From NCBI RefSeq assembly GCF_000422865.1, contig NZ_KE383938.1, positions 1 to 64,000 of the forward strand: a DNA stretch of 64,000 bases. Reading direction: 5' to 3'. Below the pieces are notes generated by a model. It worked only from the letters and a program-made list of their open reading frames with translations. It did not search any database and was not told the DNA's origin. The stretch is from Oceanospirillum maris DSM 6286. Lineage in GTDB: Bacteria > Pseudomonadota > Gammaproteobacteria > Pseudomonadales > Halomonadaceae. The position numbers were made by a program, and so were the translations under genes. Shown piece after piece: positions 17,180 to 27,148 of this stretch. The first letter of the stretch is position 1; each line of letters starts with the position of its first letter.

Positions 17180-18124
17180 TTAAGAAGACCCAGTTTGATT
17201 CACCTTTAGCAAAGGAGCCAGCTTCGGTAAATGTATGCGTAGCGCGTTGGGCTGAACCTCAAACCGCAGACGACTACTGGAGACTGGCTCACCATCAATA
17301 TTAAAGTTCATACTCTGCTCTGCTTCAATTTCAAGCCAAGGTACACGGCGGTGAATCATCTGCTGCTGCATCACCTCTCCCTTACCTAGCATAAAATACT
17401 GCAGGGTATTGGTGAGCGTCTGTTGATCGGTTTTTGGCAAAATATTCAGATCTAATAAACCATCATCCAATAAAGCATTAGGGCAAAGCTCGTGACCACC
17501 TCCGGCCTGTCGCCCATTACCCACACCTAGAACCATAAAGGCTCCTTGCCAATTAAAATCAGGGGCTGTCACCGAACCTTCCACCGCGCTAATACTGGTA
17601 AATTGACTCATACCTGTTAATAGATAAGCTAGGCTACCAAGGGCGCGCTTTAGTTCATCCGGTGTTGAGGTTGTAATTTGAGCACCAAAGCCACCAGAAG
17701 CCATATTCAGAAAATAGTGATGGTTCACCTTCGCGATATCGATCGGCACAGGGGCAATTTCTATTACCAGCATTAACGCTTCCAGAGGAGCCAAAGGAAT
17801 GCGGCAGCTAGCTGCAAAATCATTGGCGGTGCCTAAGGGAATCACGCCAAGCGAAGGCATGGCTAATAACGGCTCTGCGGCCATTGAGCCATTCACAACA
17901 TCATTGACGGTGCCGTCACCTCCCGCTGCAATAACCGTATCAACACCTAGTTGCCGAGCCTCATAGGCTAACCGACGGGCATCACCTTCCTCCCAAGTCA
18001 CTCGCACATCAATTTTATAGCGATGATCTCGCAACAAACGCACCGCATCACGCAAAGCAACATTTTGTGCCTCTTTACCATGCAAAATAATACGGATGTG
18101 GTAGCGCAAATCATCTGTACTCAT
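17180..18124 (-). CDS. Lipid kinase of the YegS/BmrU/diacylglycerol kinase family
   Basis: 314 residues. The nucleotide-binding motif VIAAGGDGTVNDVVNG is diagnostic of the DAGK catalytic domain (about 8-140), followed by the beta-sandwich C-terminal domain with FNIDGEPV. Family members phosphorylate lipids such as phosphatidylglycerol or diacylglycerol at the membrane. I chose ATG 18124 over TTG 18139 as it matches the usual short N-terminus before the IRIILHGK strand. It converges on the ComFB gene with zero spacing. Confidence 0.88.
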   Translation of the reverse strand: MSTDDLRYHIRIILHGKEAQNVALRDAVRLLRDHRYKIDVRVTWEEGDARRLAYEARQLGVDTVIAAGGDGTVNDVVNGSMAAEPLLAMPSLGVIPLGTANDFAASCRIPLAPLEALMLVIEIAPVPIDIAKVNHHYFLNMASGGFGAQITTSTPDELKRALGSLAYLLTGMSQFTSISAVEGSVTAPDFNWQGAFMVLGVGNGRQAGGGHELCPNALLDDGLLDLNILPKTDQQTLTNTLQYFMLGKGEVMQQQMIHRRVPWLEIEAEQSMNFNIDGEPVSSSRLRFEVQPNALRIHLPKLAPLLKVNQTGSS

Positions 18125-18176
18125 AATATTAGATCTCAATTTACCTTATCTAAAGGCTAGCGAATCAAGTGCTATC

Positions 18177-18478
18177 TGTGGAAAACATCTGCCCGAAGCT
18201 TTTTAGCATAACCCTGTGGATAAAGACTGAATAGGCTGGGGTTTTGCAGTGAGTATACTGTTATTTCCCATAAATGCATCGCACTTAACAGGTCAAGCTT
18301 CAGGTGAACAAACGTTTAGAAAAAAAGAAACACTGTATATAAAAACATAATAACAGTCTGTTTTATCTCACTTTTTCTACTATCAACGACCAAGTATCAC
18401 TATTTGCGGTGACACCACAGAAATACGTAACACCTTGATACAGCTATTCACAGTAATGCGGTAAACAGCTGTGGATAA
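18177..18478. promoter_or_regulatory. Cluster of DnaA-box-like sites
   Basis: The 549-bp spacer 18140-18688 has no gene. It contains two perfect DnaA boxes, TGTGGATAA at 18215-18223 and 18470-18478, a near match TGTGGAAAA at 18177-18185, and CTATTCACA in the opposite sense at 18444-18452. An AT-rich stretch (about 18310-18380) lies between them. Consensus TTATNCACA is established for DnaA. This could be a DnaA-titration or reactivation locus; no dnaA, gidA or rep gene is near, so calling it oriC is not justified. Confidence 0.5.
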
Positions 18479-18688
18479 TTATGGGACAACTCTTCTATCC
18501 CTAGGGTGTATCATGCTTACAAGGGACTGTTCAATTTTCAACCAATGCCGAACAAGAATAACACTCAATGAAGACCGTAGGCACTAGAGAATTATCGTCA
18601 AAAGCTTTAATCTCTCACTGCTCTAAAAGATCAGTATAAAGATCTGCATAACCAGAATATTCTTCGGCTTAGCTAAATAGGAAAACCT

Positions 18689-19747
18689 ATGTCTGACATC
18701 ACAACGCTTACCGACTTTCTCGATAAAACCGGCGCCCATCTTCGCGTTTTTGATATGGGTCGACGGGTATCTTTGGTGTCCGCTAATACGTTTTCTCGTT
18801 TTGAACAATGCGAGCTGCCTTACCCGCAACCTTATATGTATCGCGCTCGTTTAGGTCTTTTGTTTTGGTATCCTCAAGCCCCTGAGCAACACTTTATTTG
18901 GTTTCTACAGTTTCCGCTGGATGAGCAAGGTTTTATTATCCAAGCATCTCGTGATGAATTCCTAAAGCGCCTTTTAGAAACCATCGGCCAAAATGCAAAA
19001 GACCTGTCTGAACAAGAGAACGAACACGCACAAAATATCATGAAGGATAACCCTATCGCCTTCACCCCAGACCAAGAGCGTCTTGCTATCTTTAACGCTA
19101 AAGCCAAACTCGCACTCGGTCAGCCTGCGTCTCGTTTCCATGATCAAGCGGAAGAATACTTTACTGGGCAGCGTGAATTTGATGATTGGGAAGATGTCGG
19201 CTTGCAAGGCATTGCCGATTTCACCGTTCGTCTTGAAAAGCAGAACAACGCCGATGACGTAACGAAACATATCGCACAATTCCCAGATATTCCCTTTGGC
19301 GCTCTATGTCGCTGCCTTGAGAATGAGGTCATCAATCATAAATTGGCCTCGGCCATTTGTGATCGCGCCAATACGCTGACCACAGATCCAGAGGCCGACT
19401 GCTTAACCCTAGCCGCCGCTATTCGCGGTGTGAGTCATAGCCAGGCTAAGGGCCTTAGAGATAATTTAGTTGAGGCAGTGCTGAACAGCGTACACAGTGA
19501 AGATATTGAGATATTAACGGTGATTGCCGCTCGTGCATGGGAAACGTTAGAAAACCCAGCTCTGTTAAAAATCTATTTAGAGAAATTAGCGACCTGTTCC
19601 GCTGGCGAGCAAGCTTTTATCAACATTGTCCGAGACCTGATCTTTGTACCTGGGCTACGCACATTGATTATTGCTCAGTTCCGCGACCCTGAGCGCAGCG
19701 AGGCTTTAAGTAATGCTATTGGTGTTTTGATGGGCGAGCCATCTTAA
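18689..19747 (+). CDS. Conserved hypothetical protein, DUF3549-like
   Basis: 352 residues, no signal peptide or membrane segment, so cytoplasmic. The N-terminal part (LTDFLDKTGAHLRVFDMGRR) and the segment QFPLDEQGFIIQASRDEFLKRL agree with my recollection of the gammaproteobacterial DUF3549 family, whose function is unknown. The C-terminal half is a run of helices that looks like HEAT-type repeats (KLASAICDRANTL, AAAIRGVSHSQAKGLRDNLV). It converges on ppx across a shared terminator. Confidence 0.7.
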   Translation: MSDITTLTDFLDKTGAHLRVFDMGRRVSLVSANTFSRFEQCELPYPQPYMYRARLGLLFWYPQAPEQHFIWFLQFPLDEQGFIIQASRDEFLKRLLETIGQNAKDLSEQENEHAQNIMKDNPIAFTPDQERLAIFNAKAKLALGQPASRFHDQAEEYFTGQREFDDWEDVGLQGIADFTVRLEKQNNADDVTKHIAQFPDIPFGALCRCLENEVINHKLASAICDRANTLTTDPEADCLTLAAAIRGVSHSQAKGLRDNLVEAVLNSVHSEDIEILTVIAARAWETLENPALLKIYLEKLATCSAGEQAFINIVRDLIFVPGLRTLIIAQFRDPERSEALSNAIGVLMGEPS

Positions 19748-19766
19748 AAAGTTCTATCGAGCACAT

Positions 19767-19827
19767 AAAAAAGCCCCACTTTATTCCCTGGACATCTTAC
19801 AGCGGAATTAAAGTGAGGCTTTTTTTA
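19767..19827. terminator. Bidirectional terminator between the DUF3549-like gene and ppx
   Basis: An A6 run and AGCCCCACTTTA (19772-19783) pair with TAAAGTGAGGCT (19809-19820) and a T7 run with a single C-A mismatch. The A/T tracts on both sides serve the two convergent genes. Confidence 0.85.
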
Positions 19828-19837
19828 TATCAGACTG

Positions 19838-21367
19838 CTAAAAAACCAATTTATAGCCATAGGCACTAAGATAAGCTTGTTCTGCCTCTAAGTCTGCCTG
19901 CGTTAGTGGATTTTCTTCCAGCCAATCTTTAGGAAAACTGAGTTTAATCTGTGAGCCATCTACTTTAATTTTGGCATTCAGATTGCCCTCATCAGGTCGA
20001 CTATGATTTAAATTAACCGCCAAACGCAGCAAAATGGCCAAGTAAATCAAGGGCTGCTCCAACGCCTCTGGCTGCATACGAAACTCTGCCATAGGAAATT
20101 TCCGACGATGGCTTCGTACAAGTACCGCCAACATTGCTTGCTGCTGCTGAGAAAACCCTGAAAGATCAGAATGATTCAGTAAGTAAGCGCCATGCTTATG
20201 GAACTGGCTGTGGGAAATACCCAAGCCTATCTCATGCAATTGAGCGGCCCAACGGAGAATCTGTTTAAGCTCATCATGCTTTAAATTCCATCCAGATTTC
20301 ACCTGTTCGAAGAGGTTTAAAGCCGTTTGACTCACTGCGGTCGCCTGTTGAGGATCGGCCCGATAACGCTCACTGAGGCTATTAACCGTTTGTTCTCGGA
20401 TATCTTTATCAGAGAAACGGCCTAACAGATCGGACAGAATCCCTTCTCGAAGCGCCCCTTCGGTAAAAGTCATCTCTTGAATATCAAACAGCTCGAAAAT
20501 AGCCTGCAAAATAGCCACTCCCGCAGGGAATACTTTAGCCCGGTCCGCCCTTAAGCCATCCAGCTGTACGCTATCTAAATCTTTAAATTTAAGCAGGGCT
20601 TTGCTCAATTTACCCAGAGCCTCTGGCGTTATCAGTCCATCGCTCCAGCCATTTTGAAGCAGAACTGCAGCGGTAGCCTTGATTGTTCCTGACGTGCCAA
20701 CTGTTTGCTGCCAGCCTAAGTTCTTATACGGCTTAACAATATTAAGCAGCTCGTTCTTAGCCGCAAGCACTGCCTGTTGATAGCGTTTTGTTGTAATTTG
20801 GCCGTCAGGAAAAAAACGCTTACTGTAAACCACGCAGCCCATATGCAAACTTTCTAGCGCTTGAGGTTCAAAGCCATCACCAATAATAAACTCCGTGCTC
20901 CCCCCTCCAATATCCGCCACCAAGCGTCGGCCTTTAGCTGTTGCCAAAGAGTGGGCCGCCCCGACATAGATAAGACGGGCTTCTTCTCGACCACTAATAA
21001 TCTCAAGAGGGTGTCCCAATACTTTTTGTGCTCGATTTAAAAAGCTACGGGTATTGTGGGCCGCTCTTAAGGCGTTAGTCCCCACAATACGGATATTATC
21101 TGGGTCGACCCCCGTTAAAAAAGGTGCAAAACGGCTCAGGCAATCTAGACCTCGCTGTTGTGCTTCTTCTGTAAGGTTGCTGTCTTGATCAAGACCTGCC
21201 GCAAGTTGAACTTTTTCCCCAAGCCGTTCAAGGGTTTGAATCTCACCCTGTACCGAGCGGGCCACCATCAAATGAAAGCTGTTGGAGCCAAGATCAATAG
21301 CAGCAAGCAAATTACTATCGATCTTGGAATCTGATGGGGTTGTTGCTGGCTTATCCATTTCGCTCAT
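19838..21367 (-). CDS. ppx: Exopolyphosphatase (Ppx/GppA family)
   Basis: 509 residues, the size of E. coli Ppx. The N-terminal ATPase-fold motifs AAIDLGSNSFHLMVAR and DIGGGSTEFIIG form the catalytic site; a helical HD-like region (about 310-500) follows. The enzyme removes terminal phosphate from polyphosphate or pppGpp. The first Met of the longest frame (21406) is rejected: ATG 21367 has an AAAGG site and gives a normal N-terminus. Position back to back with trxA and rho is as in pseudomonads, which supports Ppx rather than GppA. Confidence 0.9.
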   Translation of the reverse strand: MSEMDKPATTPSDSKIDSNLLAAIDLGSNSFHLMVARSVQGEIQTLERLGEKVQLAAGLDQDSNLTEEAQQRGLDCLSRFAPFLTGVDPDNIRIVGTNALRAAHNTRSFLNRAQKVLGHPLEIISGREEARLIYVGAAHSLATAKGRRLVADIGGGSTEFIIGDGFEPQALESLHMGCVVYSKRFFPDGQITTKRYQQAVLAAKNELLNIVKPYKNLGWQQTVGTSGTIKATAAVLLQNGWSDGLITPEALGKLSKALLKFKDLDSVQLDGLRADRAKVFPAGVAILQAIFELFDIQEMTFTEGALREGILSDLLGRFSDKDIREQTVNSLSERYRADPQQATAVSQTALNLFEQVKSGWNLKHDELKQILRWAAQLHEIGLGISHSQFHKHGAYLLNHSDLSGFSQQQQAMLAVLVRSHRRKFPMAEFRMQPEALEQPLIYLAILLRLAVNLNHSRPDEGNLNAKIKVDGSQIKLSFPKDWLEENPLTQADLEAEQAYLSAYGYKLVF

Positions 21368-21708
21368 TATTATTAGCCTTTCCGTCACACTTAAAGTTCC
21401 CGTCATTATGGCACGATCATAAAAGTGTCACATGACGAATCCATGACAACACCTTGCTTTTATTTATTCTGAACCATTTTGCCGGACGCTCTATTAGCAA
21501 TTACTGTTATTTATTAGCTTATGCTTAATTCCAACTTTTACCGTCGGGCATTCCGGTGCTATGATAGAGCTATTCATTAAAAGGTATTTAATCAGTGCTA
21601 GGTATTCCTATTTAGCCTACCCCTGACGTGAATCCTCTTATCATCTTTAATGCTCCCTGCGCCAAGCAGTTGAATTGAGCGATTATTTTTTGCCTCGGAG
21701 GCATGTAA
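21368..21708. other. Divergent ppx / trxA promoter region
   Basis: About 340 bp with no gene. The trxA Shine-Dalgarno CGGAGG sits near 21696. A minimal ATG-TAA start-stop (21703-21708) immediately follows it and precedes the real trxA ATG at 21709. Confidence 0.5.
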
Positions 21709-22035
21709 ATGAGCGAAAATATTGTAAATGTTAGCGATGCATCTTTTGACGACGATGTTCTTAAATCAGACGTGCCAGTATTGGTTGATTACTGGGCGGA
21801 ATGGTGTGGTCCATGCAAAATGATTGCGCCTGTTCTTGAAGAAATTGCTCAAGAATATGCAGGTAAAATTAAGGTTTGCAAACTAAACATCGATGAAAAC
21901 ACTGAAGTTCCACCTAAGTTTGGTATTCGTGGTATTCCAACACTGATGCTATTCAAGAACGGCAATGTTGAAGCAACGAAAGTTGGTGCTTTGTCTAAGT
22001 CACAACTGGCAACCTTCCTTGATGGTAACCTTTAA
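21709..22035 (+). CDS. trxA: Thioredoxin 1
   Basis: 108 residues, the size of E. coli thioredoxin. The redox motif WCGPC within [14 protein letters not shown], the buried Asp before it (Asp in [10 protein letters not shown] region) and the cis-Pro loop [13 protein letters not shown] are all present. It is a cytosolic disulfide reductase fed by thioredoxin reductase. It is followed by rho on the same strand, the order known from many gammaproteobacteria. Confidence 0.97.
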   Translation: MSENIVNVSDASFDDDVLKSDVPVLVDYWAEWCGPCKMIAPVLEEIAQEYAGKIKVCKLNIDENTEVPPKFGIRGIPTLMLFKNGNVEATKVGALSKSQLATFLDGNL

Positions 22036-22042
22036 GTGACCC

Positions 22043-22078
22043 ATATATTGCGCAGGCGCACTTGTCTGTGCAATATAT
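22043..22078 (+). other. 15-bp hairpin in the trxA-rho spacer
   Basis: ATATATTGCGCAGGC (22043-22057) pairs with GTCTGTGCAATATAT (22064-22078), two G-T wobbles, loop GCACTT. It starts 8 bp after the trxA stop. It has no T-tract. It may stabilise the trxA 3' end or take part in rho leader control. Confidence 0.65.
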
Positions 22079-22248
22079 ACCGGCAAATGCTGGTACATTC
22101 TCCTCATTGATGGTATGTTTCTCAACGTTGTGTGCAATCCGCATACCTTCTCCTTTTAAACGCTACCGGCAGCAACTTGCTGGTCAGTCCCAGTCTGATC
22201 GAAGCCATTCGCCAGAATTTATCCGTAAACCAAAACTCCTAACGACCC

Positions 22249-23508
22249 ATGAATCTTACCGAATTAAAGCAAAAATCTGTCCCTGAATTGATCGACCTCG
22301 CCCAAGAAATGGGCGTTGATAACGTTGCTCGCTCACGCAAGCAAGATATTATTTTTGCCATCCTAAAACGTCACGCGAAAAGCGGTGAAGATATTTACGG
22401 TGATGGTGTTCTGGAGATTTTGCAGGATGGTTTCGGCTTCTTGCGTTCTGCAGATAGTTCTTACCTAGCTGGGCCGGATGACATTTATGTCTCCCCGAGC
22501 CAGATTCGCCGTTTCAATATGCGAAAAGGCGATCACATTGCCGGTAAGATTCGTCCACCTAAAGACGGTGAACGCTATTTTGCTTTGTTGAAAGTTAACG
22601 AAATTAACTTCGACAAACCAGAGAATTCAAAGCACAAAATCCTGTTCGAAAATTTAACACCACTGTTCCCCGATGATCGCTTGATCATGGAGATCGGTAA
22701 CGGTTCGACAGAAGATCTTACCGCTCGGGTTATTGATCTCGTCGCCCCGATAGGTAAAGGCCAGCGTGGCTTGATTGTTTCGCCACCAAAAGCCGGTAAA
22801 ACCTTGATGTTGCAGAACATTGCTTCTTCTATCACCCGTAACAACCCTGAATGCCACATGATCGTACTCTTGATTGATGAGCGTCCAGAGGAAGTAACCG
22901 AGATGACTCGCTCGGTTCGTGGTGAAGTTGTTGCATCAACGTTTGACGAACCACCAGCTCGTCACGTTCAAGTGGCTGAAATGGTGATCGAGCGTGCCAA
23001 GCGTCTCGTAGAGCATAAAAAAGATGTTGTTATTTTGCTGGATTCTATCACCCGTCTTGCCCGTGCTTACAACACCGTGATTCCATCCTCTGGTAAAGTA
23101 CTTACCGGTGGTGTTGATGCCCACGCTCTTGAGAAGCCTAAGCGCTTTTTCGGTGCAGCTCGTAATATTGAGCACGGCGGCAGCCTGACCATTATCGCAA
23201 CCGCCCTTGTGGATACCGGTTCGAAAATGGACGAAGTGATTTTCGAAGAATTTAAAGGTACCGGTAACATGGAACTGCATCTGGATCGTAAGATTGCAGA
23301 GAAACGTGTCTACCCAGCCATTAATATTCGCCGCTCTGGTACCCGTCGTGAAGATCTTCTAACCACTGAAGACGGCCTGCAACGCGTATGGATTTTGCGT
23401 AAATTACTGAATCCAATGGAAGACACAGGCGCTATCGAGTTTATGCTTGATCGCTTGAAAGACACCAAAACAAATGATGAGTTCTTTGAGGCGATGAAGC
23501 GCAAGTAA
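22249..23508 (+). CDS. rho: Transcription termination factor Rho
   Basis: 419 residues, the E. coli length. In order: N-terminal helix domain ([19 protein letters not shown]), cold-shock-like RNA-binding domain ([19 protein letters not shown]), Walker [13 protein letters not shown], Walker [17 protein letters not shown], and Q/R loops ([37 protein letters not shown]). It is a hexameric RNA helicase ending untranslated transcription. Rho usually limits its own synthesis in the leader; the 213-bp leader here contains a hairpin. Confidence 0.98.
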   Translation: MNLTELKQKSVPELIDLAQEMGVDNVARSRKQDIIFAILKRHAKSGEDIYGDGVLEILQDGFGFLRSADSSYLAGPDDIYVSPSQIRRFNMRKGDHIAGKIRPPKDGERYFALLKVNEINFDKPENSKHKILFENLTPLFPDDRLIMEIGNGSTEDLTARVIDLVAPIGKGQRGLIVSPPKAGKTLMLQNIASSITRNNPECHMIVLLIDERPEEVTEMTRSVRGEVVASTFDEPPARHVQVAEMVIERAKRLVEHKKDVVILLDSITRLARAYNTVIPSSGKVLTGGVDAHALEKPKRFFGAARNIEHGGSLTIIATALVDTGSKMDEVIFEEFKGTGNMELHLDRKIAEKRVYPAINIRRSGTRREDLLTTEDGLQRVWILRKLLNPMEDTGAIEFMLDRLKDTKTNDEFFEAMKRK

Positions 23509-23537
23509 CCTCAAGGCTTATCAGTACGGTACGAAAT

Positions 23538-23565
23538 AAGGGTAAGCGATGGCTTGCCCTTTTTC
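23538..23565 (+). terminator. Terminator after rho
   Basis: AGGGTAAGC (23539-23547) pairs with GCTTGCCCT (23552-23560, one G-T wobble) over a GATG loop, followed by T5. It lies 30 bp after the rho stop. Confidence 0.8.
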
Positions 23566-23679
23566 ACATCTAACGAAAAGCCTCAGTTACCGTATAACGC
23601 TCTCCGCTCTCTGGCGGCTTAGCACCGGTGGCTTCTTCTAATATTATTAGCCTAAGATTCATGGCATTAGGGGTGTTCT

Positions 23680-25155
23680 ATGCGCTATAAAGACCTACGT
23701 GAATTTATTGATCAGTTAGAGGCGATGGGCGAGCTAAAGCGCATCTCTCAGCCCATTGATCCCGTGCTTGAAATGACCGAGATTTGTGACCGAACCCTGC
23801 GTCAAGAAGGCCCTGCACTGCTATTTGAAAACCCCATCGGCCATACCATGCCCGTACTGGGTAATTTATTTGGTACCCCACGCCGGGTTGCATTAGGCAT
23901 GGGTGAAGATAGCGTCGAAGCCCTGCGTGATGTGGGTAAACTGCTGGCTTATCTGAAAGAACCAGAGCCGCCCAAAGGCTTTAAAGACGCCATAGAAAAA
24001 CTACCCGTCTTCAGAAAAGTGCTTAACATGGGGCCAAAAAAAGTTCGCAACCCTGCCTGTCAGGAAATCGTACTTGAAGGTGATCATGTTGATCTTTACA
24101 AACTACCCATCCAAACTTGCTGGCCGGGCGATGCAGGCCCCTTAGTGACATGGCCTTTGGTCATCACTAAAGGCCCTCATAAAGAACGCCAAAACTTAGG
24201 CATCTACCGCCAACAGTTAATTGGTAAAAACAAGCTGATTATGCGCTGGCTATCCCATCGAGGTGGCGCACTGGATTTCCGTGAATGGCAACAGGCCTAT
24301 CCGGGCAAACCTTTTCCTATCTCCGTTGCACTAGGTGCAGATCCCGCAACGATTTTAGGCGCAGTTACCCCCGTACCAGACACGTTATCAGAGTATGCCT
24401 TTGCTGGGCTTTTACGCGGTTCTAAAACAGAATTAGGTAAATGTATCGGTAATGACCTTCAGGTTCCAGCTAACGCTGAGATTATTTTAGAAGGCCATAT
24501 CTACCCTGATGAGATGGCACCGGAAGGCCCCTTCGGCGACCATACCGGCTACTACAACGAAGTGGAAAAGTTTCCTGTTTTTACCGTTGAGCGCATCACT
24601 CATCGTAAAAATCCGATCTACCACAGCACCTATACCGGTCGACCACCGGATGAGCCTGCTGTATTGGGCGTGGCACTGAACGAAGTCTTTGTTCCCATTT
24701 TACAGAAACAATTCCCAGAAATTGTCGACTTCTATCTACCACCGGAGGGTTGTTCCTACCGGATGGCGATTGTCAGTATGAAAAAGCAATATCCGGGACA
24801 TGCCAAACGGGTAATGATGGGCGTTTGGTCATTCCTTCGTCAGTTTATGTACACCAAATTTGTGATTGTCACCGATGACGATATTAATATTCGAGATTGG
24901 AAGGATGTGATTTGGGCGATCACCACGCGTATGGACCCTGCACGAGATACCACCATGATCGAAAACACCCCTATCGATTATCTTGATTTTGCCTCACCTA
25001 TTCCCCGCTTAGGTTCTAAAATGGGAATGGATGCGACCAACAAGATGCCCGGTGAAACGGATCGAGAATGGGGAGAGCCAATCGAGATGGATCCAGCGGT
25101 TAAACAACGCGTGGATGATTTATGGGATGATTTAGGGATCTTCAAAGCACCTTAA
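23680..25155 (+). CDS. ubiD: 4-hydroxy-3-polyprenylbenzoate decarboxylase
   Basis: 491 residues, as in E. coli (497). UbiD-type motifs are evident: [22 protein letters not shown] at the start, the prFMN-binding region [11 protein letters not shown] and [13 protein letters not shown], and the acidic catalytic region [15 protein letters not shown]. It removes the carboxyl group during ubiquinone synthesis with prenylated FMN made by UbiX (not in this window). The downstream flavin/2Fe-2S reductase echoes the E. coli ubiD-fre pairing. Confidence 0.97.
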   Translation: MRYKDLREFIDQLEAMGELKRISQPIDPVLEMTEICDRTLRQEGPALLFENPIGHTMPVLGNLFGTPRRVALGMGEDSVEALRDVGKLLAYLKEPEPPKGFKDAIEKLPVFRKVLNMGPKKVRNPACQEIVLEGDHVDLYKLPIQTCWPGDAGPLVTWPLVITKGPHKERQNLGIYRQQLIGKNKLIMRWLSHRGGALDFREWQQAYPGKPFPISVALGADPATILGAVTPVPDTLSEYAFAGLLRGSKTELGKCIGNDLQVPANAEIILEGHIYPDEMAPEGPFGDHTGYYNEVEKFPVFTVERITHRKNPIYHSTYTGRPPDEPAVLGVALNEVFVPILQKQFPEIVDFYLPPEGCSYRMAIVSMKKQYPGHAKRVMMGVWSFLRQFMYTKFVIVTDDDINIRDWKDVIWAITTRMDPARDTTMIENTPIDYLDFASPIPRLGSKMGMDATNKMPGETDREWGEPIEMDPAVKQRVDDLWDDLGIFKAP

Positions 25156-25177
25156 ATCTTAAATAAAGCACCTTAAA
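25144..25177 (+). repeat. Short direct repeat duplicating the ubiD 3' end
   Basis: AAAGCACCTTAAA occurs at 25144-25156, covering the last two ubiD codons and the stop, and again at 25165-25177. The 21-bp offset suggests a small tandem duplication. Confidence 0.7.
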
Positions 25178-25296
25178 ATAAAGTACCCTTGCTTCGGTTT
25201 CTTACCATACCAAACAAGAAACAGACAAAGGTACAGTGAACACCGCAAGGGTTTACTGAGCGAATAGACGAAACGCCGCAAGGATACTAACTCGGC

Positions 25297-26319
25297 ATGA
25301 CATCAAGAAAGCCCAGCTTCAACATTGACTGCAATCAGGGTCAGGCTCAACTGAGCATTTACCCTGAGCAGAATTTTCTAGAAGCGGCACAACAACAGGG
25401 ATTTCGTCTGTTACGTGGCTGTAGAAATGGCGTCTGCGAAGTGTGTGAAACCACTTTGGTTCAAGGTGAAGTTTTTTACCGCACTTCCGTAGGCGAACAG
25501 ATCGCAACGCCAGGAACCTCTTTTTTATTTTGTACTGCATATGCGCGAGAGCCAGCAGCGATAAAGCTGAACCGTGTTCTTGCGCCAGGAGACTATATTG
25601 TGAAGACATTGGCCTGTCAGATTGAATCAGTTGAGCTACTGGGTAGCTCTGATGTGTACCGCGTTGTGCTACAAGCACCTGCGGGTCAAGCATTGGATTA
25701 CGCCGCCGGACAGTATTTAGAAATTATTTTACCCAACGGTGACCGTAACGCCTTTTCAATCGCTAATCGGCCTGACGGTCGACGCATTGAACTGCACATA
25801 CAACACTTACCTGACCGCGACAACTCACGCTTACTGCTACAAAGTTTGCAAGAGCAAGGCACCATTCAAGTGGAGCTACCAAAAGGCGTCTGTACCCTAA
25901 AAGCAACGGGTACCGATAAAGCATTCTTTGTCGCCGCAGGCACCGGCTTCACTCAGATGAAAGCGCTGCTAGAAGAAGCCTTCGAGCAAGGCTCTACCCA
26001 ACAGCTATACCTTTACTGGGGTGCGCGCCGTCTACGTGATTTGTATTTGGCAGAACTGCCGCAGCAGTGGCAGGAAGAATACGAAAACTTTCATTTTGTA
26101 CCCGTCATTGGTGATCTGCTACCTGATGAGAAATGGAGTGGCCACGTCGGCATGTTGCACGACGCCATGATCAAAGACCATAGCAAGTTTGATGATGCCA
26201 CAGTTTACGCCGGCGGCTCACCCAATATGGTTTACTCGGTTACCGATACGCTGATTCAATATGGCTTATCCGATGAATGTGTGTTCTCCGACGTTTTTGC
26301 CTACGCCCCAAGAAAATAA
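25297..26319 (+). CDS. NAD(P)H reductase with N-terminal 2Fe-2S ferredoxin domain
   Basis: 340 residues. A plant-type ferredoxin domain (about 1-95) has Cys ligands in GCRNGVCEVC and a fourth in FLFCTAY. A ferredoxin-NADP reductase module follows: FAD region RNAFSIANRPDG, and NAD-binding FVAAGTGFTQMKALLEEA. This is the type annotated as CDP-6-deoxy-3,4-glucoseen reductase, but no sugar-synthesis genes are near. Placement after ubiD, where E. coli has fre, suggests supply of reduced flavin for prFMN-dependent decarboxylation; this is inference. Confidence 0.85.
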   Translation: MTSRKPSFNIDCNQGQAQLSIYPEQNFLEAAQQQGFRLLRGCRNGVCEVCETTLVQGEVFYRTSVGEQIATPGTSFLFCTAYAREPAAIKLNRVLAPGDYIVKTLACQIESVELLGSSDVYRVVLQAPAGQALDYAAGQYLEIILPNGDRNAFSIANRPDGRRIELHIQHLPDRDNSRLLLQSLQEQGTIQVELPKGVCTLKATGTDKAFFVAAGTGFTQMKALLEEAFEQGSTQQLYLYWGARRLRDLYLAELPQQWQEEYENFHFVPVIGDLLPDEKWSGHVGMLHDAMIKDHSKFDDATVYAGGSPNMVYSVTDTLIQYGLSDECVFSDVFAYAPRK

Positions 26320-26329
26320 GAAGACACTT

Positions 26330-27073
26330 ATGACAATACCTGCCACACAGACCAAGATAGCTCAACTTGCCCCAGTATTAATTACTGGCGGCGGACGACG
26401 CTTAGGTCGCCATGCGGCAGAAACACTGGCGGACTCCGGTCAGCCAGTGATTATCACCTACCGAACAGAGCGGCCTGAGCTTGACCTGCTTCGTGCAAAA
26501 GGCATCACCACGCTACAGGCCGACTTTACCGATGAAGCCCATATTCTGGATTTTATCCAGCGACTGAAAAACGCAACCTTATGCTTACGAGGCATTATTC
26601 ACAATGCCTCAGACTGGCTGCCAGACCAGCAAGATTTAAAGAGTGCATCAGAAAATTTCCAACACTTATTTACCGTACACATGCTAGCGCCATTACTGAT
26701 CAACCAAGCCTGTGAACCTTTGCTGCTAGCCTATCAAGGTCAGCGGGATATTATTCATATTAGCGATGCCGTTGTGCAAAAAGGCTCCAAAAAACACGGA
26801 GCCTACGTTGCAACCAAAGCCGGTTTAGAAAGCCTCACTCAATCTTTTGCCGCCCGTTTTGCCCCGAATATTAAGGTGAATGCTATCGCCCCTGCTCTTA
26901 TTATGTTTCAACCCAATGACGATGCTGCTTATCGGGAAAAAGCGCTGAAGAAATCAGCCCTTCAAATCGAACCAGGGGCAGAAGTAATCACCCAAACCAT
27001 CCAGTATATTATGGACAACCGCTATCTTACCGGTGTGATTTTGCCGGTAGAAGGTGGCCGATCTGTAATTTAG
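26330..27073 (+). CDS. folM: Short-chain dehydrogenase, FolM-like dihydromonapterin reductase
   Basis: 247 residues. The N-terminal cofactor motif ITGGGRRLGRHAAETL (an Arg-rich, NADPH-type TGxxRRxG loop) is typical of FolM. The active-site YxxxK is in GAYVATKAGLE, with the upstream Ser in IHISDAVV. FolM reduces dihydromonapterin and dihydrofolate. I start at ATG 26330, ten bases after the preceding stop, not at the longer upstream start that would overlap the reductase gene. Other pterin-type SDRs remain possible. Confidence 0.78.
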   Translation: MTIPATQTKIAQLAPVLITGGGRRLGRHAAETLADSGQPVIITYRTERPELDLLRAKGITTLQADFTDEAHILDFIQRLKNATLCLRGIIHNASDWLPDQQDLKSASENFQHLFTVHMLAPLLINQACEPLLLAYQGQRDIIHISDAVVQKGSKKHGAYVATKAGLESLTQSFAARFAPNIKVNAIAPALIMFQPNDDAAYREKALKKSALQIEPGAEVITQTIQYIMDNRYLTGVILPVEGGRSVI

Positions 27074-27148
27074 ACCATCAAAAAACACGCTTTAGTCCTA
27101 AGGTTGCACTGGACAGATCGTCATATCTCCGTAAAATGCCTGTCACAG

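Noticed and set aside
18177-18478. Chromosomal origin oriC
   Set aside because: DnaA boxes are present but no dnaA, dnaN, gidA, rep or partition gene is near; kept only as a box cluster.
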